A stretch of 64,000 bases of DNA from Riemerella anatipestifer_E (GTDB lineage: Bacteria; Bacteroidota; Bacteroidia; Flavobacteriales; Weeksellaceae): the NCBI RefSeq assembly GCF_009932355.1, contig NZ_LEKU01000022.1, forward strand, positions 52,756-116,755, written 5' to 3'. This document shows positions 36,198 to 44,473 of the stretch, one piece after another. The position numbers and the translations under genes were made by a program. The notes under the pieces were generated by a model. That model had not been told where the DNA came from. It was given only the letters and a program-made list of their open reading frames with translations, and ran no database searches. Each line of letters starts with the position of its first letter. Position 1 is the stretch's first letter.

Positions 36198-38204
36198 TTA
36201 AAGAGTTTCTTTTAACCAATCAAAGAATTCTCTTTGCCATACTAAACCGTTGTGAGGTTTTAGAACCCAATGGTTTTCGTTAGGGTAGTAGAGTAGTTTG
36301 GCTTTTAGCCCTTTTAGTCTTGCCGCTTGGAAGGCGCCTTGCCCTTGCTCATAAGGCACTCGGTAATCTTTGTGCCCTTGTATAATCATCATAGGCTTGT
36401 TCCAATTTTGGACATAGTTACTCGGATTAAACTCTGTATAAGCTCTTGGTAGAGGGTTATCGTAAGGAGAACCACCCAAATCCCAGTTCGCAAACCAAAG
36501 CTCTTCGGTATTAAGATACCAAGATTTCATATCAAATAGACCATTGTGAGAAATAAAGGTCTTAAATCTGTTTTGGTGTATCCCTGCTAACATCAATACA
36601 CTGTAACCACCATAACTGGCACCTACGGCAGCTATTCTGTCTCCATCTACAAACGGAAGTGTTTTAGCGTAATCTGTGGCAGAAAGATAATCTCTCATAG
36701 GTTGTCCGCCCCAGTCTTTAGAAATAGCTTCGTTCCATTCTACACCCCAGCCTTGCATACCTCTTCTGTTAGGAGCGATAACGATATAGCCGTTAGCCGT
36801 CATTAGTGCAAAGTTCCATCTAAGCGAGAAATATTGCGTTAATGCAGACTGCGGACCTCCCTGACAATAGAGTAGTGCAGGATATTTTTTGTTAGGGTCA
36901 AAGTTAGGTGGATAGTGGAACCATACGCCCATCTCTTTGCCGTCCGAAGTTTTTACCATTCTAAGCTCAGATTTAGAAGTGGCGATGTTTTGGTACATCT
37001 CTTTATTAACTTCGGTAACTTGCTTCATCGCTCCGTTTTTGGTGTTTACGGAGAATAAGTCAGCATTGTGATTGATGTCTGTTCTAGTAACTAAAAGTTG
37101 GTTTTTGGTTTCTGTGATAATATCGTTTACATCAAAAATTCCTTCTGTGATTTTAGTTACCTTTTTAGATTTAGGACTGATGCTAAAAAGCTGTTTAGTA
37201 CCTCTGTAAGCCGCCGTAAAGTAAAGCAACTGATTGTTTTGGCTCCAAAAGAAATCTCCAGTAACAGACTCGTCCCAATCTTTGGTAAGGTTGGTTATTA
37301 CTCCTGTTTTCCAATCCATAATTTTGAGGTCGTTTTTATCCGCCTCATAGCCGTCTCTTGCCATACTTAACCAAGTAAGGTAATTGCCATCAGGACTGAA
37401 CTTAGGGCTCATATCATAGCCTTTATTGGCTTCGGTAAGGTTCTTTATAGTTTCGCTATCAAAATGATAAGAGAAAATATCTGTATTGGTAGATTTAGCA
37501 TATTCCGCTCCTTCCAAAGGCTTCATTACAAATAATAATTGAGAGGAATCAGGGCTGAATACAAAATCTTCTGCTCCTCCAAAAGGTCTTTGCGGACTGT
37601 CCCACTTTTTACCTTCTAGTAAGTCTTTAGGAGAGCTATTTTTGTCTAAATCTATCACAAAAATATGGTTGTATCTTCCTTGATTAAAGTAATCCCAATG
37701 GCGATGGTTTAGGTCAGAATAAACATGAGCTGTTGTATTAGGTACATCATTGTATTTTTCTTTGCCAAGCACCTTTTCTACAAGCACTTCTTTGCTGTAA
37801 GCTATCTTTTTTCCGTTGGGAGATACAATAACATTATCGGCATCATCAGGTAGAGTATAGAATGAACTCCATGTTTTACCTTGGTCTTTTGAAAGGAATA
37901 TCTGCTTACCTTCTGTAGCATAGATACCATTCTTATCCCATTGGAAGATGCTTTTTCCGTTAAAATTAACTTTAGACGAAAGATTGTTTTTTAAATTGAG
38001 AAAGTAGTTTTCGGAATTGGTTTTTTCTGTTTCTAAGTCGGTTTGTCCCACTTTATAGATTAACCCTAATTGGTCTGGTGCAACCACCTGAACGCTCATT
38101 CTTTTAAGCGTCCACAACTTCTCTGGTGTCATAAGATTTTGAGCACTGACGAGCATCGGGAGACTGGTCGCCACAGCCAGCATTTTTTGTTTTAAGTTTA
38201 TCAT
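36198..38204 (-). CDS. Exported S9-family prolyl oligopeptidase-like peptidase
   Basis: A 668-residue serine peptidase of the S9 family (acylaminoacyl-peptidase/DPP-like). Residues 1-21 are a signal peptide ending MLVSAQN. Residues about 30-415 are WD40-like PD40 propeller repeats (VFSPDSSQLLFV, KFSPDGNYLTWL). The alpha/beta-hydrolase domain has Ser530 in GASYGGYS, Asp613 in GHKDYRVP and His645 in NENHWV, a complete triad. It should trim periplasmic peptides at their N-termini. It is monocistronic and may support amino-acid nutrition. Confidence 0.92.
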   Translation of the reverse strand: MINLKQKMLAVATSLPMLVSAQNLMTPEKLWTLKRMSVQVVAPDQLGLIYKVGQTDLETEKTNSENYFLNLKNNLSSKVNFNGKSIFQWDKNGIYATEGKQIFLSKDQGKTWSSFYTLPDDADNVIVSPNGKKIAYSKEVLVEKVLGKEKYNDVPNTTAHVYSDLNHRHWDYFNQGRYNHIFVIDLDKNSSPKDLLEGKKWDSPQRPFGGAEDFVFSPDSSQLLFVMKPLEGAEYAKSTNTDIFSYHFDSETIKNLTEANKGYDMSPKFSPDGNYLTWLSMARDGYEADKNDLKIMDWKTGVITNLTKDWDESVTGDFFWSQNNQLLYFTAAYRGTKQLFSISPKSKKVTKITEGIFDVNDIITETKNQLLVTRTDINHNADLFSVNTKNGAMKQVTEVNKEMYQNIATSKSELRMVKTSDGKEMGVWFHYPPNFDPNKKYPALLYCQGGPQSALTQYFSLRWNFALMTANGYIVIAPNRRGMQGWGVEWNEAISKDWGGQPMRDYLSATDYAKTLPFVDGDRIAAVGASYGGYSVLMLAGIHQNRFKTFISHNGLFDMKSWYLNTEELWFANWDLGGSPYDNPLPRAYTEFNPSNYVQNWNKPMMIIQGHKDYRVPYEQGQGAFQAARLKGLKAKLLYYPNENHWVLKPHNGLVWQREFFDWLKETL

Positions 38205-38246
38205 AAATTAAGCATTATAGGTTAAGTAAAGCTCAAAAATAAAAAA

Positions 38247-38268
38247 ATCCGCTCTATTTAGAGCGGAT
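38247..38268 (-). terminator. Terminator of the Nif3/coiled-coil operon
   Basis: A perfect 10-bp stem (ATCCGCTCTA, TT loop, TAGAGCGGAT). On the minus strand it is followed by TTTTTTTATTTTT, matching transcription from the two genes at 38.3-40.2 kb. Confidence 0.85.
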
Positions 38269-38285
38269 AGATAAGATTTATTTTC

Positions 38286-39065
38286 TTAGAATTTGATTAT
38301 TTCCTTCATTTTTTCTGTTTCCTCAATCACTAAATCGTCATCTACTAAGATTTTACCAGAATGCTCATCTATAATAATCTTTTTTCTTTGAGCAATTTCC
38401 ATCTGCTTCTGTGGTGGAATAGTAAAGTAAGACCCTTTAGGAGCTCCTCTCTCTATACCTACTACTGCAAGACCGTTAGAAGACCCTTTTCTAATTCTTT
38501 GGTAAGATGCTAGAAGCCTTTGGTCTATCTTATCTGCAAACTCTTGAGATTTTTCTAGTAAAAACTCTTCTTCTTTTTGAGTTTCTGCGATGAGGCTTTC
38601 TAGTTCGTTCTTTTTAAAAGTAAGGTGGCTTTGTAACTCTTCAATCTTAGCTTCTAGATTGTTTAAAGATTCTGTTTTGTGGTCTTTTTTAGCACCAAAC
38701 TCTTTAATTTTCTTCTCCGCTAGTTGGATTTCTAACTCTTGATATTCTATTTCTTTAGCTAGAGCTTCAAACTCTTTGTTGTTTCTCACATTGTCTTGCT
38801 GAGATTTATATTTCTCTATAAGCCCTTGTGCGTGAGAGATGAGTTCTTTTTTATTTTTTATTTCAACTTCTTGCTCTTTGATTTCGGTAGCAAACTTCTC
38901 GGCTCTTTTTCCTAAACCTTCTATTTCTATCTCCAAATCTTCTACTTCAATAGGAAGCTCACCTCTTGTATTTCTAATTTCGTCTAAACGAGAGTCTATA
39001 AATTGTAAATCATACAATGCTCTTAGTTTCTCTTCTACAGAAATGTCGTTTGTTTTCTTAGCCAT
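38286..39065 (-). CDS. Coiled-coil protein related to zinc-ribbon (zf-RING_7) family
   Basis: A 259-residue cytoplasmic protein. Residues about 30-190 are an almost continuous charged coiled coil. The C-terminal part (GSYFTIPPQKQMEIAQRKK, then IIIDEHSGKILVDDD) lines up with the C4 zinc-ribbon domain of this family, but the four cysteines are absent: positions expected to be CxxC read GVERGAP and DEHSGKI. It is therefore a metal-free variant. It lies four bases downstream of the Nif3-like gene and is co-transcribed with it. Relatives are suggested to bind nucleic acid; function here is unknown. Confidence 0.75.
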   Translation of the reverse strand: MAKKTNDISVEEKLRALYDLQFIDSRLDEIRNTRGELPIEVEDLEIEIEGLGKRAEKFATEIKEQEVEIKNKKELISHAQGLIEKYKSQQDNVRNNKEFEALAKEIEYQELEIQLAEKKIKEFGAKKDHKTESLNNLEAKIEELQSHLTFKKNELESLIAETQKEEEFLLEKSQEFADKIDQRLLASYQRIRKGSSNGLAVVGIERGAPKGSYFTIPPQKQMEIAQRKKIIIDEHSGKILVDDDLVIEETEKMKEIIKF

Positions 39066-39069
39066 ATCT

Positions 39070-40167
39070 TTATATAAAGTAATTTACAGGGTTAGTACTT
39101 TGAGTGGTTTTCAAGGTTGCAAATTTAGTAAAATTTTCTGATAAAAGTTCAAATAATTGTTGTATGATAAATTGTTCAGACTCAAAGTGTCCTATATCGC
39201 ATAACAATAATTGATTTTCCGCTTGGAAAAAGTCGTGGTATTTAAGGTCAGCTGTTAGATAAGCATCACATCTATTGGTGATTGCGGCTTTAATACCATC
39301 AGCACCGCTTCCGCCTAGCATTGCTACTTTTTGGATAGGTTTATTGAGTTTTTGGCTGTGTCTAATGACTTGTAATCCAAAAGTTTTCTTTACTAAGTTT
39401 AAAAAGTCTTCTTCGGAGATTTCGTTTTCAAATTCACCATATTGACCTAAGCCTAGATATTGATTTTCGTTTTCAAGATTGTAAATTTGGTAAGCCACTT
39501 CTTCGTATGGGTGAGCGGCTTTCATTGCTGCAATGATGGTGTTCTTTTTATACTTTTCAAAAATAACGGAGATTAAAGTTTCCTCTACGCTTTCCCTTGT
39601 GCCTTGCTGTCCTATAAATGGTTGAGAGCCTTCTTGGGGTTTAAAAGTGCCTGTTCCTTTGATATTAAAACTACATTCGTTATAAAAGCCAATACTTCCT
39701 GCTCCAGCTGAGAATAGAGCATCTTTTACTTTTTCTTCGTAGTCTTTAGGTACATAGACGGAAAGCTTTTGCAAATCATGATTCTTAGGCATTAAAGTTT
39801 TAAGGTTCTTTAATCCTAATTCTTTTCCAATTCTATGATTAACACCCATAAAATCGTTATCTAATGCGGTGTGTATGGCAATAATGGCAATTTTGTTTTC
39901 TAGAGCTTTCATCACACTTCTTTCCACATAGTTTTTGCCAGTAATACTTTTTAAACCAGAGAAAATAATAGGGTGAAATGATAAAATAACATTGGTGTTT
40001 TTCTCAATGGCTTCATCTACAATGTGTTCTAGCGTGTCGTGAGATATAAGAACGCCTGTAACTTCCCTTTCAGGATTGCCACAAAGAAGACCTACATTGT
40101 CAAAATTTTCTGCTTGTGCGAAGGGTACGAGGCGATTAAGTTCTGCTACTAGTTCTTTTATTTTCAT
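39070..40167 (-). CDS. Nif3-like dinuclear metal centre protein
   Basis: A 365-residue member of the NIF3/YbgI/YqfO family (GTP cyclohydrolase 1 type 2 homologue), a toroidal hexamer with a two-metal site. Metal-binding segments are visible at ILSFHPIIFSGLK and IAIHTALDND in the first half and at DIGHFESEQFI near the end. The middle (about 130-235) is the inserted PII-like domain found in the longer YqfO type. The enzyme activity of the family is unsettled. Divergent from the ion-channel gene. Confidence 0.9.
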   Translation of the reverse strand: MKIKELVAELNRLVPFAQAENFDNVGLLCGNPEREVTGVLISHDTLEHIVDEAIEKNTNVILSFHPIIFSGLKSITGKNYVERSVMKALENKIAIIAIHTALDNDFMGVNHRIGKELGLKNLKTLMPKNHDLQKLSVYVPKDYEEKVKDALFSAGAGSIGFYNECSFNIKGTGTFKPQEGSQPFIGQQGTRESVEETLISVIFEKYKKNTIIAAMKAAHPYEEVAYQIYNLENENQYLGLGQYGEFENEISEEDFLNLVKKTFGLQVIRHSQKLNKPIQKVAMLGGSGADGIKAAITNRCDAYLTADLKYHDFFQAENQLLLCDIGHFESEQFIIQQLFELLSENFTKFATLKTTQSTNPVNYFI

Positions 40168-40234
40168 TTAAAAACTGAATTATTTTTCCACGAAAATAAG
40201 AATTTATTATTTATTTGTTATTTTCGCAGCGGCT

Positions 40235-41077
40235 ATGATACATAGAGTCAGAATAAAAAAAGAGCATAATCTCGTTCCAGAAAAAGGTTGGAAGAAAGAG
40301 CTATTTCGCATTATCTATGGTGCAGATACGCCATTGGGGAAACTTTTTGATATTGTACTTCTTATCCTTATTTTAATTAGTACACTTACTGTTGTTTTGG
40401 AAAGTTTAAGACCTGTAGATAAGCAATATCACTATTTTTTATTAGCTATTGAGTGGACGATTTCTATCTTCTTTACAATAGAGTATATCTTGAGAATTGT
40501 AATCGTCAAAAATAAAAAAGATTATATTTTTAGCTTTATGGGTATTATTGATTTTTTATCGATAATACCGTTCTTTTTGAGTTTGTTTTTCCCACAGACT
40601 AAGTTCTTTATGATTATCCGATTGTTAAGAATGCTGAGGGTTTTCAGAATACTTAATCTGATGGATTACATGCGTGATGGGCAATACATTGTGCAAGCAC
40701 TCAAGAAAAGTTCAAGGAAAATCTATATATTCATGCTATTTATCACTATTATAGTGGTATTAGTAGGTTCTGTAATGTATGTGATAGAAGGCGGTAAAAA
40801 TGGTTTTGTGGATATTCCTACCTGCATCTACTGGGCGGTAGTTACTTTGACTACAGTAGGTTATGGAGATATATCGCCTGTAACACCTTTAGGTAAGTTT
40901 TTATCGGTTATTTTGATGCTTTGTGGTTATAGCATTATTGCGGTTCCTACAGGAATTGTAACTTCCGAAATGAAGTTAAGAACGAAAAAGGATAACGATT
41001 GTGAACGCTGTGGCAACCCTAATAATGATGACGATGCCAGATATTGTAAAATCTGTGGTGAACGATTAAAAGACTAA
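40235..41077 (+). CDS. Voltage-gated potassium channel with C-terminal zinc ribbon
   Basis: A 280-residue six-helix cation channel. S1 to S3 lie at about 38-56, 68-90 and 98-120. S4 carries arginines at every third position (129, 132, 135, 138 in RLLRMLRVFRIL). The pore filter is TVGYGD at 207-212, a potassium signature, with S6 at about 221-243. The cytoplasmic tail ends in a zinc-ribbon-like module CERCGNP...CKICGERL with cysteines 256, 259, 271 and 274. The tail is short and has no RCK domain, so gating by the ribbon or by redox/zinc is possible but unproven. Confidence 0.9.
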   Translation: MIHRVRIKKEHNLVPEKGWKKELFRIIYGADTPLGKLFDIVLLILILISTLTVVLESLRPVDKQYHYFLLAIEWTISIFFTIEYILRIVIVKNKKDYIFSFMGIIDFLSIIPFFLSLFFPQTKFFMIIRLLRMLRVFRILNLMDYMRDGQYIVQALKKSSRKIYIFMLFITIIVVLVGSVMYVIEGGKNGFVDIPTCIYWAVVTLTTVGYGDISPVTPLGKFLSVILMLCGYSIIAVPTGIVTSEMKLRTKKDNDCERCGNPNNDDDARYCKICGERLKD

Positions 41078-41145
41078 ATTAAGAAAGGCGTTTTTCTAAT
41101 CAAAAAATTATACCGATTTTTGCAGTCTCAAAAAACAGTTTACTA

Positions 41146-42735
41146 ATGTCTTTAGAAAAAGAAATTGCAAAAAGAAAAACCTTTGGGATTATCTCTCACC
41201 CCGATGCGGGAAAAACCACACTTACTGAGAAATTACTTTTATTTGGTGGGGCAATACAAGAAGCAGGAGCCGTAAAATCAAACAAAATAAAGAAAGGAGC
41301 TACTTCGGACTTTATGGAAATAGAACGCCAGAGAGGTATATCGGTAGCGACTTCGGTACTAGCATTTGAATATAGAAATCATAAAATAAACATACTAGAT
41401 ACGCCAGGTCACAAAGACTTTGCTGAGGATACTTATAGAACTCTTACAGCGGTAGACTCTGTAATCGTTGTGATAGATGTAGCTAAAGGGGTAGAAGAGC
41501 AGACTGAAAAATTAGTTCAGGTGTGCCGTATGAGAAATATCCCAATGTTGGTATTCATCAATAAATTGGATAGAGAAGGTAAAGATGCCTTTGATTTGCT
41601 AGATGAGGTTGAGCAGAAGTTAGGACTTAGTGTAGTGCCTCTTTCTTTACCAATAGGTATGGGAGCTCAGTTCCAAGGGATTTATAATATTTGGGAGAAA
41701 AATATCCAACTGTTTTTAGAGGAAAAGAAACAAAAAGTAGGCGAGAGCATTACTTTTGATGATATTCAGGATAAAGCAATAGACGATGCGATAGGTACAA
41801 AAGCAGCAGAAACCTTAAGAGAAGAGTTGGAGCTTATAGAATCTGTTTATCCTGAATTTGATAGAGAGCTTTATATGAAAGGAGAGCAGCAGCCTGTGTT
41901 TTTTGGTTCTGCGCTTAATAATTTTGGAGTGAGAGAACTCCTAGATGCCTTTATAGATATAGCACCAATGCCTCAGCCTAAAGAGTCTGATGTGAGGGTG
42001 GTAAAGCCAGAGGAGAAAAACTTTACAGGATTTGTATTTAAAATCCATGCGAATATGGACCCTAAGCACAGAGATCGTTTAGCTTTCGTAAAGATTGTTT
42101 CGGGAACATTCAAAAGAAATGAAAATTATCTTTTAGTAAGAGAAAATAAAAAGATGAAGTTTTCTTCTCCAAATGCGTTTTTTGCGGATAAAAAAGAGGT
42201 GGTAGATGAGAGCTATCCAGGAGACATTGTAGGTTTGCATGATACGGGTAATTTCCGTATTGGAGATACTTTAACGGCAGGAGAAAAACTTAACTTTAGA
42301 GGTATACCAAGCTTCTCTCCAGAACACTTCCGATATATAAATAATAACGACCCTCTTAAAGCAAAACAGCTAGCTAAAGGTATAGACCAACTGATGGACG
42401 AAGGTGTGGCACAGCTATTTACTTTGGAAATGAACGGAAGAAAAATTATAGGTACAGTAGGAGCGTTACAGTATGAAGTTATCCAATACCGATTGGAACA
42501 CGAGTATGGTGCCAAATGTTCTTATGAGCCTATAAGCATACACAAAGCATGTTGGGTTGAGGCAGATGAGAAGTCAGCAGAGTTCCAAGAATTTGCAAGG
42601 CTAAAGCAGCGTTTTTTAGCTAGAGATAAATACAATCAGTTGGTTTTCTTAGCAGATTCTTCATTTACAATTACAATGACACAAGAGAAATTCCCTAATG
42701 TGAAGCTACATTTTATCAGTGAGTTTAATAGATAG
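41146..42735 (+). CDS. prfC: Peptide chain release factor 3
   Basis: Translational GTPase that removes RF1/RF2 from the ribosome after termination. It has 529 residues. G1 is SHPDAGKTTLTE (17-28), G2/G3 regions include RGISVATSVLAFEY and DTPGHKDFAEDTYRTL, and G4 is FINKLDREG. The RF3-specific C-terminal domain is complete (EVIQYRLEHEYGAKC). Monocistronic, ending in a good terminator. Confidence 0.97.
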   Translation: MSLEKEIAKRKTFGIISHPDAGKTTLTEKLLLFGGAIQEAGAVKSNKIKKGATSDFMEIERQRGISVATSVLAFEYRNHKINILDTPGHKDFAEDTYRTLTAVDSVIVVIDVAKGVEEQTEKLVQVCRMRNIPMLVFINKLDREGKDAFDLLDEVEQKLGLSVVPLSLPIGMGAQFQGIYNIWEKNIQLFLEEKKQKVGESITFDDIQDKAIDDAIGTKAAETLREELELIESVYPEFDRELYMKGEQQPVFFGSALNNFGVRELLDAFIDIAPMPQPKESDVRVVKPEEKNFTGFVFKIHANMDPKHRDRLAFVKIVSGTFKRNENYLLVRENKKMKFSSPNAFFADKKEVVDESYPGDIVGLHDTGNFRIGDTLTAGEKLNFRGIPSFSPEHFRYINNNDPLKAKQLAKGIDQLMDEGVAQLFTLEMNGRKIIGTVGALQYEVIQYRLEHEYGAKCSYEPISIHKACWVEADEKSAEFQEFARLKQRFLARDKYNQLVFLADSSFTITMTQEKFPNVKLHFISEFNR

Positions 42736-42758
42736 AGAAAAATTTAGATTTTAAAAGT

Positions 42759-42798
42759 AAAGAGAGAGATGATTTTAATTATATCATCTCTCTTTTTT
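42759..42798 (+). terminator. Terminator of prfC
   Basis: AAAGAGAGAGATGAT (42759-42773) pairs with ATCATCTCTCTTT (from 42783), with a nine-base loop and a T run. Confidence 0.85.
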
Positions 42799-42869
42799 AT
42801 GATAATTGAAGATATGATATATCTATATCAAGTAGATATGAAATAAAGGTAAAAAATAAATCTAATTTC

Positions 42870-42899
42870 TTGTTAGTTTAAAAAACAATCGTACATTTG
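42870..42899 (+). promoter_or_regulatory. Promoter of the arsR cassette
   Basis: TTG (42870-42872), a 19-base spacer and TACATTTG (42892-42899), only 10 bases before the arsR ATG, so the 5' leader is very short. ArsR-type repressors commonly bind over their own promoter; imperfect AT-rich dyads near 42816-42845 could be the operator. Confidence 0.75.
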
Positions 42900-42909
42900 C
42901 GATGAACTT

Positions 42910-43242
42910 ATGAAAAGAAATTTAGAACCTATTGATTATACAGGAGATGTAGAATTACTAGCCGACTTTGCAAAAGCTTTGGCTCATCCTACTCGTATTG
43001 CTATCTTATCTTATTTAGAACAACAAAATTCTTGTTTTACAGGAGATTTGGTAGATATATTCCCATTGGCACAATCTACTATTTCTCAACATCTTAAAGA
43101 ACTGAAAAGAGTAGGACTTATAAAAGGAGAGCTTAATCCTCCAAAAATAAAATATTGTATAGATGAAGAAAAATGGAATCTTGCCAAATCTTTATTCTTT
43201 AATTTTTTTGATAAAAAACTTCAATCCTCTTGTTGTGATTGA
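42910..43242 (+). CDS. arsR: ArsR-family metalloregulator
   Basis: A 110-residue winged-helix repressor. The helix-turn-helix reads GDLVDIFPLAQSTISQHLKE (about 45-64), with the wing VGLIKGELNPPKIKYCI. Potential sensor thiols are Cys42 just before the recognition region, Cys83, and a Cys108-Cys109 pair at the extreme C-terminus. This is unlike the paired CVC of E. coli ArsR. It should repress its own operon (DUF6428 and phosphatase-like genes) until arsenite, antimonite or a related thiophilic ion binds. The inducer is not proven. Confidence 0.85.
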   Translation: MKRNLEPIDYTGDVELLADFAKALAHPTRIAILSYLEQQNSCFTGDLVDIFPLAQSTISQHLKELKRVGLIKGELNPPKIKYCIDEEKWNLAKSLFFNFFDKKLQSSCCD

Positions 43243-43297
43243 TAAAAAAATATATAACAACTATCGTTTATTTGCGATTAACTAAAATTAAATTATT

Positions 43298-43768
43298 ATG
43301 AAATTATCAGAATTTAAAAAAGTACTAGCTACACTAGACAGAATTGATTTTCAAATACCTAATGGAGATTTTATTCCGCCACATTTTCATATTACAGAGG
43401 TAGGTCAAATTACCAAAGATTTTATAGATTGTGGTGGAACAGTAAGAAAAGAAAAGTGGGTAAACTTTCAGCTATGGACGGCAACAGATTATGACCACAG
43501 ACTAACTCCTGAAAAATTATTGGACATCATTACTCTTTCTGAAAAACAATTACAACTTACAGATGAGGAAATAGAAGTAGAATATCAAGGAGAAAGTATT
43601 CAAAAATTTGGTTTAGATTTCCAAGGTAATCACTTTGTTCTTGCAACTAAGCAGACGGATTGCCTAGCTCCTGATAAATGCGGAATCCCTACTGAAAAGC
43701 CTAAATTAAAACTTTCAGAGCTTCAAAATAAAACCAATTGCTGTGACCCTAGCTCTGGATGTTGTTAA
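43298..43768 (+). CDS. DUF6428-like protein with Cys-rich tail
   Basis: A 156-residue cytoplasmic protein that resembles DUF6428, commonly found between arsR and an arsenate-reductase-like gene in Bacteroidota. The N-terminal part has a His-rich strand (DFIPPHFHITEVG), conserved in cupin-like proteins. The C-terminus is cysteine-rich (CLAPDKCG, then NCCDPSSGCC), suggesting binding of a soft metal or metalloid. The same CC pattern ends the ArsR upstream. Function is unknown; a metalloid chaperone is only a guess. Confidence 0.65.
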   Translation: MKLSEFKKVLATLDRIDFQIPNGDFIPPHFHITEVGQITKDFIDCGGTVRKEKWVNFQLWTATDYDHRLTPEKLLDIITLSEKQLQLTDEEIEVEYQGESIQKFGLDFQGNHFVLATKQTDCLAPDKCGIPTEKPKLKLSELQNKTNCCDPSSGCC

Positions 43769-43786
43769 TTTAAAAAATAGAACACT

Positions 43787-44404
43787 ATGCCTTTATTATC
43801 TAAAATTCAGAATTTCATAGAGCAGTTAGATGTCAATTCTATTTCGGAAGAAAGAAAAAAAATATTACAACCTCTTATAGACTTCATTACAGAAAAGCAA
43901 AGGAAGGGAGAATTTATTAGGCTTAATTTTATTTGCACACATAACTCTCGCAGGAGTCATCTTTGTCAAATATGGGCAAAGACTATGGCTTATTACTTTG
44001 GAATTTATAATATAGAATGCTACTCCGCAGGAACGGAAACTACGGCTCTATTTCCTAAAATAGTAGATACTCTTCGTAATGTAGGTTTTTCCATAGAGGT
44101 ATTGTCAAAAGATGAAAGCAATCCCATCTATGCGATAAAATACTCCGATAATGAAATGCCTATCATCGGATTTTCCAAAACTCTAGACCATTCTTTTAAT
44201 CCTAAGGAAAATTTTACTGCTGTTATGACTTGTTCTCAAGTAGATGACAATTGTCCTTCCGTTCTAGGTACAGAAAAACGATTTTCCATAACTTATGAAG
44301 ACCCTAAAATTTCTGATGATACGCCTAAACAAACTTCTGTTTACGCCGAAAGAAGCTTACAAATAGCCACGGAAATGTTGTATGTATTTCGGAATATTAA
44401 ATAA
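43787..44404 (+). CDS. Low-molecular-weight phosphatase / arsenate-reductase-like protein
   Basis: A 205-residue protein of the LMW protein tyrosine phosphatase fold, to which thioredoxin-coupled arsenate reductases belong. The P-loop C-X5-R is FICTHNSRRSHLCQIW, with Cys50 and Arg56. The later part has VMTCSQVDDNCPSVLG, resembling the redox cysteine region of arsenate reductases, and the acid motif YEDPKISDDTPKQ. With ArsR upstream, arsenate reduction is the best inference. No arsB, acr3 or arsM gene follows; the operon ends at a terminator, so the exporter must be elsewhere or absent. Confidence 0.78.
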   Translation: MPLLSKIQNFIEQLDVNSISEERKKILQPLIDFITEKQRKGEFIRLNFICTHNSRRSHLCQIWAKTMAYYFGIYNIECYSAGTETTALFPKIVDTLRNVGFSIEVLSKDESNPIYAIKYSDNEMPIIGFSKTLDHSFNPKENFTAVMTCSQVDDNCPSVLGTEKRFSITYEDPKISDDTPKQTSVYAERSLQIATEMLYVFRNIK

Positions 44405-44432
44405 ACAGGCGATATTTAATCTTTTATATAAA

Positions 44433-44463
44433 AAACCGAGAGAAATTTTCTCTCGGTTTATAT
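44433..44463. terminator. Bidirectional terminator between the ars cassette and ffh
   Basis: AAACCGAGAGAAA (44433-44445) pairs with TTTCTCTCGGTTT, with A and T runs on both sides, between convergent genes. Confidence 0.88.
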
Positions 44464-44473
44464 TTTTATTCTA

